Virus record (IMG/VR): IMGVR_UViG_3300023110_000115
Span: 1-33,210 of that record
Reading direction: 5' to 3' (one strand)
Length of the DNA: 33,210 bases
Source of the DNA: a virus
The notes beneath the pieces were generated by a model, which was not told the DNA's origin, ran no database searches, and was given only the letters and a program-made list of their open reading frames with translations. The stretch's first letter is position 1. Every line of letters begins with the position of its first letter. Below are positions 1 through 6,911 of this stretch, piece by piece. The position numbers and the translations under genes are program-made.

Positions 1-588
1 CAAGGTTATCAGCCAGGATACATTTCGGTCTTTCGTAATGGTGTAAGACTGGCTGAAGAAGATTACTTAGCAAGTGATGGTTATTCTGTGCTGCTGAATA
101 CACCAGCGGTCAAAGATGATATTATGTTGTTTGAATATCGTACTGAAGTTGTTCAAGTGCTTGATAATTCACTTGGTCCTGAGAAACTAAATCTCACATC
201 AAACTCATTACCCATTGATGTAATTGATGTGGCAGATGCTTCAATACCAATCAGTGCTTTAGCGTTGACAGCAAATGGTATTCCAATTGCTGTAGTGAAT
301 ATTTCTGAAGACTCAATACCCATTGAAGCAATAAATATAACTGCAAATTCAATCTCACTCGAATCACTCTCACTCACAGCAAATGGCATTCCGATTGCTG
401 CTGTGAACACATCAGGACTCAACTTAGATGCTGGTGCGAAGGCAGATATGTTCTATGAGAACAGTAACATTCTAACAGAATCTTATACAATCACTGATGG
501 CAAAAATGCTCTCAGTGCGGGACCGATCACAATCGCAGATGGTGTGATTGTTACAGTGCCTGCTAACTCAGTTTGGACAGTGGTATAA
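1..588 (+). CDS. Tail-fibre-like structural protein, 5' end missing
   Basis: The reading frame is open from base 1, so the gene begins upstream of the window; the GTG at 88 is probably internal. The first 45 residues carry a motif (ISVFRNGVRLAEEDY) that recurs in the protein at 5263-5907 (INVYLNGLRISETDFD), a domain common in marine T4-like phage fibre proteins. Residues of about 55-140 form short beta repeats built on N-[SG]-I-[PS]-[IL] units, as expected for a trimeric fibre shaft. The stop overlaps the next ATG (TAATG), so the two genes are translationally coupled. The fibre role is inferred from motif and context; the receptor is unknown. Confidence 0.75.
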   Translation, partial: QGYQPGYISVFRNGVRLAEEDYLASDGYSVLLNTPAVKDDIMLFEYRTEVVQVLDNSLGPEKLNLTSNSLPIDVIDVADASIPISALALTANGIPIAVVNISEDSIPIEAINITANSISLESLSLTANGIPIAAVNTSGLNLDAGAKADMFYENSNILTESYTITDGKNALSAGPITIADGVIVTVPANSVWTVV

Positions 589-1109
589 TGGCAACAAGTA
601 TAATTAAAACAGATGAACTAAGACTGTTGAACGATCAGGTGGTGATGTCGGATGGAGCATTGACAGAGAATGTTACGTTTCCTGCTGGGCATGTGATTCA
701 AACTTTTGTTGAAATTGATGGTATTGTAACAAGCACCGATACTACAACTTATGTTACACCATTTACCGGAATTGATATTACAATGATTGGTAATAATAAG
801 GTTTTGGTGATGGTTTTTTTTTCAGGGTTTGCAACAGCTTCGACCTCTGCAAGAGCTTATTTTAGGCTAGCTCAAACTTTAGGTGGTTCTACAACGCATT
901 ATCCTCTAGCTAGAGACGTAGGTTATAGCGTAACTGATATAAGAATGCCAGTTTCAATGGCATACCAAACAGGTTTATTATCGTCAGGGGCGACCTATAC
1001 TTTTAATGTCGAATTTCAATCTGTCAGTTCATCTGGCACAGTAGTTGTCAATAACCCGTATGACGGGGCAGGATATAGTACATTAGTCGTGCAGGAGATT
1101 AAAGTATGA
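588..1109 (+). CDS. Tail-fibre protein with FPAGHVIQ motif
   Basis: I chose the ATG at 588, which overlaps the upstream stop; a TTG at 573 would extend the frame into the previous gene. Residues 1-40 (MATSIIKTDELRLLND, then TFPAGHVIQ) match the N-terminus of the gene at 1479, and a diverged form is in 14940-15593. This suggests a shared attachment domain with variable C-terminal receptor-binding parts. The remainder is beta-rich and low in charge, with no recognised enzyme motif. Its stop overlaps (ATGA) the tail chaperone gene at 1106, the usual fibre-chaperone order. Fibre assignment is good; the specific function is unknown. Confidence 0.75.
   Translation: MATSIIKTDELRLLNDQVVMSDGALTENVTFPAGHVIQTFVEIDGIVTSTDTTTYVTPFTGIDITMIGNNKVLVMVFFSGFATASTSARAYFRLAQTLGGSTTHYPLARDVGYSVTDIRMPVSMAYQTGLLSSGATYTFNVEFQSVSSSGTVVVNNPYDGAGYSTLVVQEIKV
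654..700 (+). repeat. Direct repeat copy 1 in fibre gene N-terminus
   Basis: This 47-base segment encodes the GALT-NV-FPAGHVIQ module. It matches 1542-1588 at 43 of 47 positions by eye. Such near-identical islands between neighbouring fibre genes allow recombination that swaps the variable C-terminal parts. Confidence 0.8.
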
Positions 1110-1486
1110 TTACGATAATTGATGTGCTGGAGAGTTTAAAGGTAAAAAACTGGACTCTCCGAGGGAACGGATTAACTGAAACAGAATTTAATAAGGGATT
1201 TACACAAAATAGAAGTAAAAATCCAAACGAATGGTCAATTACTTGGTCTGAAGTTTCAGAAAAATTCGCAGAACTCCAAGCAGCCGAACCAATGCGACTA
1301 TTAAAAGAAGAACGCAATCGGCTACTTGCTGAAACAGATTGGAGATTTCGTATTGACCAAGAACCAAAACAAGAATGGTATGAATATTGTCAAGCGTTGA
1401 GAGACTTGCCATCAAACAGTGATCCTCAATTGGATGAGAATGGACAATTGACCAATGTAAACTGGCCGGAGGTACCAAATGCCTAG
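1106..1486 (+). CDS. Phage tail assembly chaperone
   Basis: This 126-residue protein has the tail-assembly-chaperone signature. A helix containing LQAAEPMRLLKEERNRLL leads into TDW (residues 78-80), then a YEYCQALRDLP helix and a WPEVP tail. The same layout is seen at 2039-2368 and 10969-11451. Proteins of this kind help fold or trimerise fibres and are normally encoded just downstream of their client, here the fibre at 588-1109. It overlaps that gene by ATGA and the next fibre gene by 8 bases. The N-terminal 45 residues differ from those of the other two copies and probably carry client specificity (inference). Confidence 0.8.
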   Translation: MITIIDVLESLKVKNWTLRGNGLTETEFNKGFTQNRSKNPNEWSITWSEVSEKFAELQAAEPMRLLKEERNRLLAETDWRFRIDQEPKQEWYEYCQALRDLPSNSDPQLDENGQLTNVNWPEVPNA

Positions 1487-2042
1487 TGCTTTGCGAATCA
1501 AAGAGATACGGGACTTAGAAGACAATGTGATGATGTCAAATGGAGCATTGACAGGCAATGTTTCATTTCCTGCTGGGCATGTGATTCAGCTAAAACATGA
1601 AATGTATTCGGGTGGCGATATATCGACAAGCAGCCAAAATTTTGTTGAAATCAATTCCTCACTTCGATTGTCATTTACCTTAAATTCAACAAATAAAGTT
1701 TTAGTCAATATCTCAGGTGGAGGACCAAATAAGCATAGTGGTAGTAGTAGCAACATGTCTTTTTACTCCTGGGGTTTGTTAAATTCAGACGGAAGCATTA
1801 CTAATTTTTCTGATAGTTCTCAGGGTCTTGCTTTCTTTGGTTCAGAGATTTCAGCTACTGCTCATCCATGTTCTCTTTCTTATTCATATGTTTATACACC
1901 AGCAGATTGGTCAATCACTGACTATTCAAATCCCTTCACTCTTACGCCAATTTTTAGGTCAGGTGATGGTGGAATTGTTCGTGCTACAGAAGGTGGTGGT
2001 GGTCAAAATATTCAAGTATATGGAATGGTATTTCAACAATGA
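1479..2042 (+). CDS. Tail-fibre protein with FPAGHVIQ motif, second copy
   Basis: The N-terminal 35 residues (LRIKEIRDLEDNVMMSNGAL, then SFPAGHVIQ) are homologous to the gene at 588. The C-terminal 150 residues are unrelated by eye. They are rich in Ser, Asn and Gly and end with a short beta segment (IQVYGMVFQQ). This is the expected pattern for a fibre family with a shared base and an exchanged tip. It sits between two tail chaperone genes, overlapping the one upstream by 8 bases and the one downstream by ATGA. The receptor cannot be predicted. Confidence 0.75.
   Translation: MPSALRIKEIRDLEDNVMMSNGALTGNVSFPAGHVIQLKHEMYSGGDISTSSQNFVEINSSLRLSFTLNSTNKVLVNISGGGPNKHSGSSSNMSFYSWGLLNSDGSITNFSDSSQGLAFFGSEISATAHPCSLSYSYVYTPADWSITDYSNPFTLTPIFRSGDGGIVRATEGGGGQNIQVYGMVFQQ
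1542..1588 (+). repeat. Direct repeat copy 2 in fibre gene N-terminus
   Basis: This is the partner of 654-700, differing at four positions. Both copies lie at the same place in their genes, just before the proteins diverge. Confidence 0.8.
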
Positions 2043-2368
2043 TAAAACATAACTTTTTACCAGAAGCCTTAGTTGAGTTACGCCCTGGCGCAGTTTTCAC
2101 AGTTCGAGATGGTGAAATTTTTTGGGAAGGAGATATAACTAAGCCAAGTGAAAAAGAAATTCAAAACAAGATTGCTGAACTCGAAGCAGCCGAACCACTT
2201 CGACTATTGAGAGAAGAAAGAGACCGTCGATTGACGGCAACAGATTGGCGTGCCACAATTGATTATCCCGGTGATGACCAAGCAGCATGGCTTGAGTATC
2301 GTCAGGCACTTCGAGATATTACAGAACAAGATCCAGAAAACGTCACTTGGCCAGAGGAGCCGGTATGA
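2039..2368 (+). CDS. Phage tail assembly chaperone, second copy
   Basis: This 109-residue protein shares the C-terminal half of the chaperone at 1106: LEAAEPLRLLREERDRRL, then TDW, WLEYRQALRDI and a terminal VTWPEEP. The first 40 residues differ (beta-rich, GAVFTVRDGEIFWEGD). It overlaps the fibre gene upstream (ATGA) and the next gene downstream. It probably serves the fibre at 1479-2042, although it could also serve the C1q-like protein that follows (inference). Confidence 0.8.
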   Translation: MIKHNFLPEALVELRPGAVFTVRDGEIFWEGDITKPSEKEIQNKIAELEAAEPLRLLREERDRRLTATDWRATIDYPGDDQAAWLEYRQALRDITEQDPENVTWPEEPV

Positions 2369-2919
2369 TCAAAATTCATGGTTCATCAGGAATTGAATTT
2401 CCAAACAACTACTCAATCAAGTCAGACAGTGGTGAATTGAAATTCAATCATGATATGTCGACTATCGCAAAGGCAACTTCTGAACATTTTGAAGAATTCA
2501 ATCGTCCAATACTTGCTGTTCGGCATAATGGCTCCGCACATACAACTCACGCAGGTACTCGGATTAAACTACAAGAAATTGTAATAGACACACATAATGG
2601 ATATAATATTAGCACAGGAGATTATACAGTACCATTGTCTGGAAAATATCTTTGCCTCTGTTCACTTTTTATAAACACAGCTGGCGTTGTTGATAATTAT
2701 GCTTATTTCAAACCATACAGAAATGGTACTTGGTATCCTTCCTCTCAATGGTGTCATGGTTTACACCAGGCTACTCGCAATTATGAAACACTTACAGGTA
2801 ATTGGCTTTTAGAAGGAGAAGTTGGTGATACATTTGCTATGGGTCTATATACCAATGGTAGTTCACAACTCTACCTTGGTAATTACCATCAATTAAACTT
2901 TATTTACCTATCATCATGA
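2365..2919 (+). CDS. Tail-fibre tip protein with C1q-like domain
   Basis: The start is the ATG at 2365, overlapping the stop of the chaperone; an upstream TTG at 2347 lies inside that gene. The N-terminus (IKIHGSSGIEFPNNYSIK) resembles phage fibre attachment segments. From about residue 80 the pattern GDYTVPLSGKYLCLCSLFI followed by LLEGEVGDTFAM and a final HQLNFIYL strand resembles the C1q/TNF jelly roll, a trimeric binding domain used at fibre tips. A similar domain occurs at 13192-14934. Ligand unknown. Its stop overlaps the small membrane protein gene at 2916. Confidence 0.65.
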   Translation: MIKIHGSSGIEFPNNYSIKSDSGELKFNHDMSTIAKATSEHFEEFNRPILAVRHNGSAHTTHAGTRIKLQEIVIDTHNGYNISTGDYTVPLSGKYLCLCSLFINTAGVVDNYAYFKPYRNGTWYPSSQWCHGLHQATRNYETLTGNWLLEGEVGDTFAMGLYTNGSSQLYLGNYHQLNFIYLSS

Positions 2920-3068
2920 GTATCAAAAATAAACTCTGGAATGACTATCGACTCTTTCAGAGTTTATTCACACGCAAAGAACTTTTTCATCCAAAAGTAA
3001 TCAGTGTGTTTGTCTTTTCATACCTTTTCGTTTTTGCTGCTACAGTGATTGTATACATTTCTCAATAG
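2916..3068 (+). CDS. Small membrane protein, 50 residues
   Basis: The ATG overlaps the preceding stop (ATGA), which supports translation by coupling. The protein has a basic N-terminal half (MSIKNKLWNDYR, FTRKELFHPK) and one hydrophobic segment at residues 29-48 (ISVFVFSYLFVFAATVIVYI). This predicts a single-span protein with the N-terminus in the cytoplasm. I do not recognise a family. Its place at the end of a fibre operon would suit a small lysis or envelope protein, but nothing in the sequence proves that. Confidence 0.55.
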   Translation: MSIKNKLWNDYRLFQSLFTRKELFHPKVISVFVFSYLFVFAATVIVYISQ

Positions 3069-3075
3069 ATAAATA
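3068..3075 (+). promoter_or_regulatory. Putative T4-type late promoter box
   Basis: GATAAATA lies 31 bases before the ATG at 3107. It resembles the T4 late box TATAAATA, and equivalent boxes with similar spacing occur at 5922, 12798, 31946 and 32122. It overlaps the stop codon of the previous gene. Confidence 0.5.
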
Positions 3076-3106
3076 ATAAGTAAATTCAACAATTATAAAA
3101 GACACT

Positions 3107-3328
3107 ATGGGAAATATAATCAAACACCTTCGAGGAACCTCCTCTGACCATGAAACATATACTGGCGAAAAAGGAGTGATTTCTATGGTCACAAATGAAG
3201 ACCATGAACCAACCGGTGAAATTCGTATTCATGATGGTAAGACAGCTGGTGGTATCGATCCTTTATCTGAACTTCGACAAATGATTGAAGATTTACAAAA
3301 TCGAGTTACTGCCCTGGAAGGAAGTTAA
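3107..3328 (+). CDS. Small fibre-associated protein with Mtd-N-like motif
   Basis: This 73-residue protein contains GEKGVISMVTNEDHEPTGEI followed by RIHDGKTAGG. That pattern is typical of short phage fibre N-terminal domains (a related RRG...GE...KIGDG pattern is at 6414). The C-terminus (LRQMIEDLQNRVTALEG) is a short coiled coil like the end of the protein at 4848-5261 (LDRLQALEDQVATLTG), suggesting trimerisation. It follows a late-type box and starts a new group of structural genes. It may be a baseplate or fibre linker (inference). Confidence 0.6.
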   Translation: MGNIIKHLRGTSSDHETYTGEKGVISMVTNEDHEPTGEIRIHDGKTAGGIDPLSELRQMIEDLQNRVTALEGS

Positions 3329-3370
3329 CATGTTATTTGGTAAACAAGTAAAATTTATATTGAGGAATAA

Positions 3371-4846
3371 ATGGCCGGTGTTCTAATTGTAGATGAAATA
3401 CAAGCTCCTGAAGGTTCTGAGGGAATTCGTCTAAAGGCACCCCTACTCTCATCTGAAGGTGCTTCACTTCTGGATGCCGTGTCCGGCAATGTTCACACAA
3501 GATTCAGTTCATTCGAAGATGGTTCAATACCATATTCGAAACTTGATATACCAGATGGTGCGTTAAAATTCTCAAAATTAGAAGAGATGCCTGCGGGATT
3601 TGTCACACCCGATAAGATGACACAAATTCCCTACAGCAAAGTAACAGTTAACGATGGTCAAATTCCCTTTGCTAAACTTACAGTTCCTCTCTTTTCAATC
3701 TTACCTAATCGTTTAGCACCTGTACCTTATGATAAAATTACAATCAATGAAAATGAGATTGAACTCGATCGAATCAATATTCCATCTCAAAGCTTTACAT
3801 TAGATCATATTATCATACCTGAGGCATCAATTGATTATGACCGAATATCAATTGCGAATAATGAAATTACATTTGATAAGTTAGACATACCTCATAAAAG
3901 TTTTACATTAGATCATATCGAAATTGCAAACAATTCAATTGATTATTCATTACTTACCATAGCAAACAATGCGATTGAACTAAGCAAGATTAACATACCA
4001 AATCAATCAATTTCAATTGATGCCGTAGTGATACCCGATGGTTCAATTGATTTTGAAAAAGTCAATATACCTACTGATTCAATTGAACTTTCATTTGAAA
4101 AATCAAAGATTGCGAATAACTCAATTGCGTTAACTAAACTTGATTTCTATGAAGGAACTATACCAGACTCAGTAATTCCAATGTCTGCTCTCAAGGGAAC
4201 TTCAAGTACTTCGCATGATGTAGAAGCAGTTTATGATGCAAATGATGCGAATATATTTCTTGGTTATGAAATGGACAATACAACTTTGGGTCCTGGTGTT
4301 CGTGCTGAGAATGATCAAAATCAGCAATTTGTTCCACCACAGACAACAAAGAAACTTCAAGAAATTCATATAGCAATACGGTCAGCAGGTTCAGGTAGTT
4401 TACACATGCCAGGCTTTTGGATTGGAGGCGCTCATTTATATGTGCCAGAAATGCTTGATCCAGAAACACCAAGAGCAGGTTGGGTTTTGATGACAATTGG
4501 TGGTATTGATAGTCTTCATTATGGTAAAGTAATTGATATGATTGCACATTGGCCGCACGTTAATGCGAGTGGTCAAAATAATCTAAATGACCATCTATTT
4601 CAAAGTAATGAAAAGAAAAATTGGATATTTCTCTACACTTATGGTAATGTTGTCAAAAATGCTGACAAAGTTTTATGGTTCAATGAATCATATAACGCTC
4701 CAAAATATGCTTGGGCAGCACCGCAAAATGGTGCTTACTTAGGAATCTATCGCAATGATTATGGTTGGGTTCATGAAGACTACTCACCTTATAGTGATAA
4801 TCGTCGAAATCATGTAAGTTACGTTAACAAACTACTTTTATTCTAA
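3371..4846 (+). CDS. Long tail-fibre protein with beta-repeat shaft
   Basis: This 491-residue protein begins with an attachment-like segment (MAGVLIVDEIQAPEGSEGIR). Residues 50-275 form about 20 short repeats of 10-12 residues with the pattern [NDG]-x-I-x-[YFL]-x-[KR]-[LIV]-x-I-[PA], for example EIELDRINIP and SIDYSLLTIANN. These probably build a long beta-structured shaft. The C-terminal 200 residues are rich in Trp, Tyr, His and Asn and look like a receptor-binding head, without a recognised family. A good GAGG ribosome site precedes the ATG. The gene abuts 4848 with one base between. Confidence 0.75.
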   Translation: MAGVLIVDEIQAPEGSEGIRLKAPLLSSEGASLLDAVSGNVHTRFSSFEDGSIPYSKLDIPDGALKFSKLEEMPAGFVTPDKMTQIPYSKVTVNDGQIPFAKLTVPLFSILPNRLAPVPYDKITINENEIELDRINIPSQSFTLDHIIIPEASIDYDRISIANNEITFDKLDIPHKSFTLDHIEIANNSIDYSLLTIANNAIELSKINIPNQSISIDAVVIPDGSIDFEKVNIPTDSIELSFEKSKIANNSIALTKLDFYEGTIPDSVIPMSALKGTSSTSHDVEAVYDANDANIFLGYEMDNTTLGPGVRAENDQNQQFVPPQTTKKLQEIHIAIRSAGSGSLHMPGFWIGGAHLYVPEMLDPETPRAGWVLMTIGGIDSLHYGKVIDMIAHWPHVNASGQNNLNDHLFQSNEKKNWIFLYTYGNVVKNADKVLWFNESYNAPKYAWAAPQNGAYLGIYRNDYGWVHEDYSPYSDNRRNHVSYVNKLLLF

Positions 4847-4847
4847 T

Positions 4848-5261
4848 ATGCCTTTTATTGGAAACACTCACAAAACAATACTTCCCACATCAACAATTGA
4901 CCATCAAAAACTCTTAGGGTCAAATGCGGACACAACCACAAATGCGGGCTTCAGCACCTTCTATGTGAGATATTCTCCAGGTAATGTATCTGTTATTGTC
5001 AACGGAACTTATTTGATGGCAGATACTTATGTAGCAGAAAACGGAGTAGATGTTCGTATAGCTACAACTACATTGACAATCGCACCAACAGACCAAATTG
5101 AAATCATTGGTTATAATTTACCAATCAGTAATATTCTTGAAAGAACAGATGTTCATATTGTTGGTGGTAAAATCGCAGGTATTGATGTTGCAGATTTCGC
5201 AAATATTTTAGACCGACTTCAAGCTCTTGAAGACCAAGTAGCAACTTTAACAGGATCATAA
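4848..5261 (+). CDS. Fibre or virion accessory protein
   Basis: This 137-residue beta-rich protein starts with MPFIGN, as does the next gene (5263), implying related attachment ends. The middle (NVSVIVNGTYLMADTYVAEN) resembles the NG-x-x-L-x-x-x-DY motif of the genes at 1 and 5263. The end is a coiled coil (FANILDRLQALEDQVATL). It is encoded in a tight row with two other fibre genes. A structural role is likely; nothing more precise can be said. Confidence 0.65.
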   Translation: MPFIGNTHKTILPTSTIDHQKLLGSNADTTTNAGFSTFYVRYSPGNVSVIVNGTYLMADTYVAENGVDVRIATTTLTIAPTDQIEIIGYNLPISNILERTDVHIVGGKIAGIDVADFANILDRLQALEDQVATLTGS

Positions 5262-5262
5262 C

Positions 5263-5907
5263 ATGCCGTTTATTGGAAATCAACCTTCTGTTGAGAGGTT
5301 ACAAGAACATAAAGTATACAGTGGAGATGGAACAAGAAGAGCATTTGGTATTCAATATGAAAGTAATGCTGTTCTTGTTTTTATGAATGGTATCAAGCTC
5401 AAAGAGACTGAAGATTATCTTATTGATCCGAATGGTAATTTTATTGAATTTGTTCAACCACCTGAAGTTGGTGATACTGTTGATTTGTATGGCACAAATG
5501 GTGTGACAGATTTAGCCAGATCCTCTTATTCAAGAGAAACATTTACAGCGGCTCAAGGTCAAACATTATTTCAATTGAAGATGTCAATAACTGGTGGTGA
5601 AAGAATCAATGTTTATCTAAATGGTCTTCGTATTTCAGAGACTGATTTTGATATTGATTACATAAATAAGACAATAACTATGAGTGAAAGAGAGCAAGAT
5701 GATGTGATTGTTATTGAAATTATTGCTCATGGATTCCGCAGTTCAGCACATAATTCAAAAACAGAAAAAGCATTTCATCCAATGTTTTCAACACCAAACA
5801 AAATTCGAAGTGATATGCATATCAGTGAAGATGAAAATGCAATGATGGTTGGACCAATAACACTTGATGGAATCATTACGTTAAAAGGAACTTTAACAAT
5901 CGTTTGA
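5263..5907 (+). CDS. Fibre protein with two NG-x-x-L beta motifs
   Basis: This 214-residue protein carries two copies of a domain: AVLVFMNGIKLKETEDYLID and INVYLNGLRISETDFDIDYI. Each ends in a D-x-V-x-[IL]-x-x-x-G strand. The same domain opens the partial gene at position 1, so gene duplication within the cluster is evident. The C-terminus (ENAMMVGPITLDGIITLKG) is near-identical in pattern to the end of the partial gene at 1-588 (KNALSAGPITIADGVIV), a conserved fibre C-terminal strand motif. It is probably a virion adhesion component. Confidence 0.7.
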   Translation: MPFIGNQPSVERLQEHKVYSGDGTRRAFGIQYESNAVLVFMNGIKLKETEDYLIDPNGNFIEFVQPPEVGDTVDLYGTNGVTDLARSSYSRETFTAAQGQTLFQLKMSITGGERINVYLNGLRISETDFDIDYINKTITMSEREQDDVIVIEIIAHGFRSSAHNSKTEKAFHPMFSTPNKIRSDMHISEDENAMMVGPITLDGIITLKGTLTIV

Positions 5908-5921
5908 GAAAATAAAAGAAG

Positions 5922-5928
5922 CTAAATA
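5922..5928 (+). promoter_or_regulatory. Putative T4-type late promoter box
   Basis: CTAAATA lies 36 bases before the ATG at 5965 in a 57-base intergenic gap. It matches the boxes at 31946 (minus strand) and 32122 exactly. Confidence 0.5.
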
Positions 5929-5964
5929 CAAAATAATAATCATCACTTATAAAAAGATAATTTC

Positions 5965-6387
5965 ATGGCTAGTATACTTAAAGTAGACAGTTTACAAGAG
6001 TTGACCGCAAATGCGGGTATTCATATTGTGGGTAAAATTACTGGTCCATCCGGCGACCTCATTACTGCGGATGGTCGGCTTTCTGTCACAAGACAAAATA
6101 TTACTGTCACTGATAAGCTAACTGCAGAAACGATTTCAGCGAATACTTATCTAAATTTCATGATGAATCAGATAGCGAATTTAACAAATGTAGATACAGC
6201 AAATGAAAATCAAGTATTAACAGCAGATGGTTTGGGTGGTTTTCGTTTTTCAAACCCAATTGAAACCGGAGCTATAGGTTATTCAGATGCTTATTTCGGA
6301 TATGTTGATGGTGGTAAGCCTGATTCTGTATTCGCAAGTGAATTATTAAATATTGATGGTGGTACTGTAGTTCAAGACCATAGCTAA
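5965..6387 (+). CDS. Fibre-associated structural protein
   Basis: This 140-residue protein opens with MASILKVDSLQELTANAGIH and continues IVGKITGPSG, an N-terminal pattern I recognise from marine T4-like phage fibre and baseplate genes. The middle holds a stretch typical of fibre intramolecular or shaft regions (ENQVLTADGLGGFRFSN). There are no enzyme motifs. It follows a CTAAATA box and precedes another short structural gene. A structural role is likely, with the exact position in the virion unknown. Confidence 0.6.
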   Translation: MASILKVDSLQELTANAGIHIVGKITGPSGDLITADGRLSVTRQNITVTDKLTAETISANTYLNFMMNQIANLTNVDTANENQVLTADGLGGFRFSNPIETGAIGYSDAYFGYVDGGKPDSVFASELLNIDGGTVVQDHS

Positions 6388-6413
6388 CAAATACAAAAGG
6401 AGATAGTTATAAC

Positions 6414-6908
6414 ATGGCTAGTTTAATTCAAGTAAGAAGGGGTCCATCAAATGATTGGGTAAATCACGATCCGATTCTAAACCCCGGAGAATTCGGTTTT
6501 GAAACAGACACCGGCAAAGTAAAGATTGGTGATGGTTCTCAGACTTGGAACAATCTTGATTATATCTATAATTCACTTGCTGATATACGAAATGACTTAT
6601 TACCTCTGATTTCGTTACCTGATGCCGATACAATTCAAAGCAGTGGTGGAGATAGTATTCTAAGTGAGTCTGGAGGCACAACAGTTCTTGATAATGTTAC
6701 TCTTGGACCTAGTGTGATTGGTGCGGGTTCTGGTGGAAGTTCAACACCTTCACAATTCTATCGTCTATCGCTTTTATCAGGTGATTCAGAACTCGAATGG
6801 TATACTGCTGAAGCGGCTGATCAAGTTAGTCTACAAGAAGAAGAAAATTGGATGGTCGGAGCAGCAAGTTTTCAACTCATTAACAATAACCTAGTAATGG
6901 TAGTATAA
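6414..6908 (+). CDS. Fibre protein with Mtd-like N-terminal domain
   Basis: Residues 1-50 contain QVRRGPSNDW, NPGEFGFETDTGKVKIGDGS and WNNLDYI. This is the hallmark of the major-tropism-determinant / fibre N-terminal domain that anchors adhesins to the virion. The remaining 110 residues are Ser/Gly-rich and variable, with a beta end (SFQLINNNLVMVV). A GGAG ribosome site lies about 13 bases upstream. No reverse transcriptase or template repeat is seen in the window, so there is no evidence for a diversity-generating retroelement. Confidence 0.7.
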   Translation: MASLIQVRRGPSNDWVNHDPILNPGEFGFETDTGKVKIGDGSQTWNNLDYIYNSLADIRNDLLPLISLPDADTIQSSGGDSILSESGGTTVLDNVTLGPSVIGAGSGGSSTPSQFYRLSLLSGDSELEWYTAEAADQVSLQEEENWMVGAASFQLINNNLVMVV

Positions 6909-6911
6909 AAA

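Noticed and set aside
3329-3385. 18-codon frame starting right after the gene at 3107
   Set aside because: It is too short, has no ribosome site, and runs into the start of the long fibre gene.
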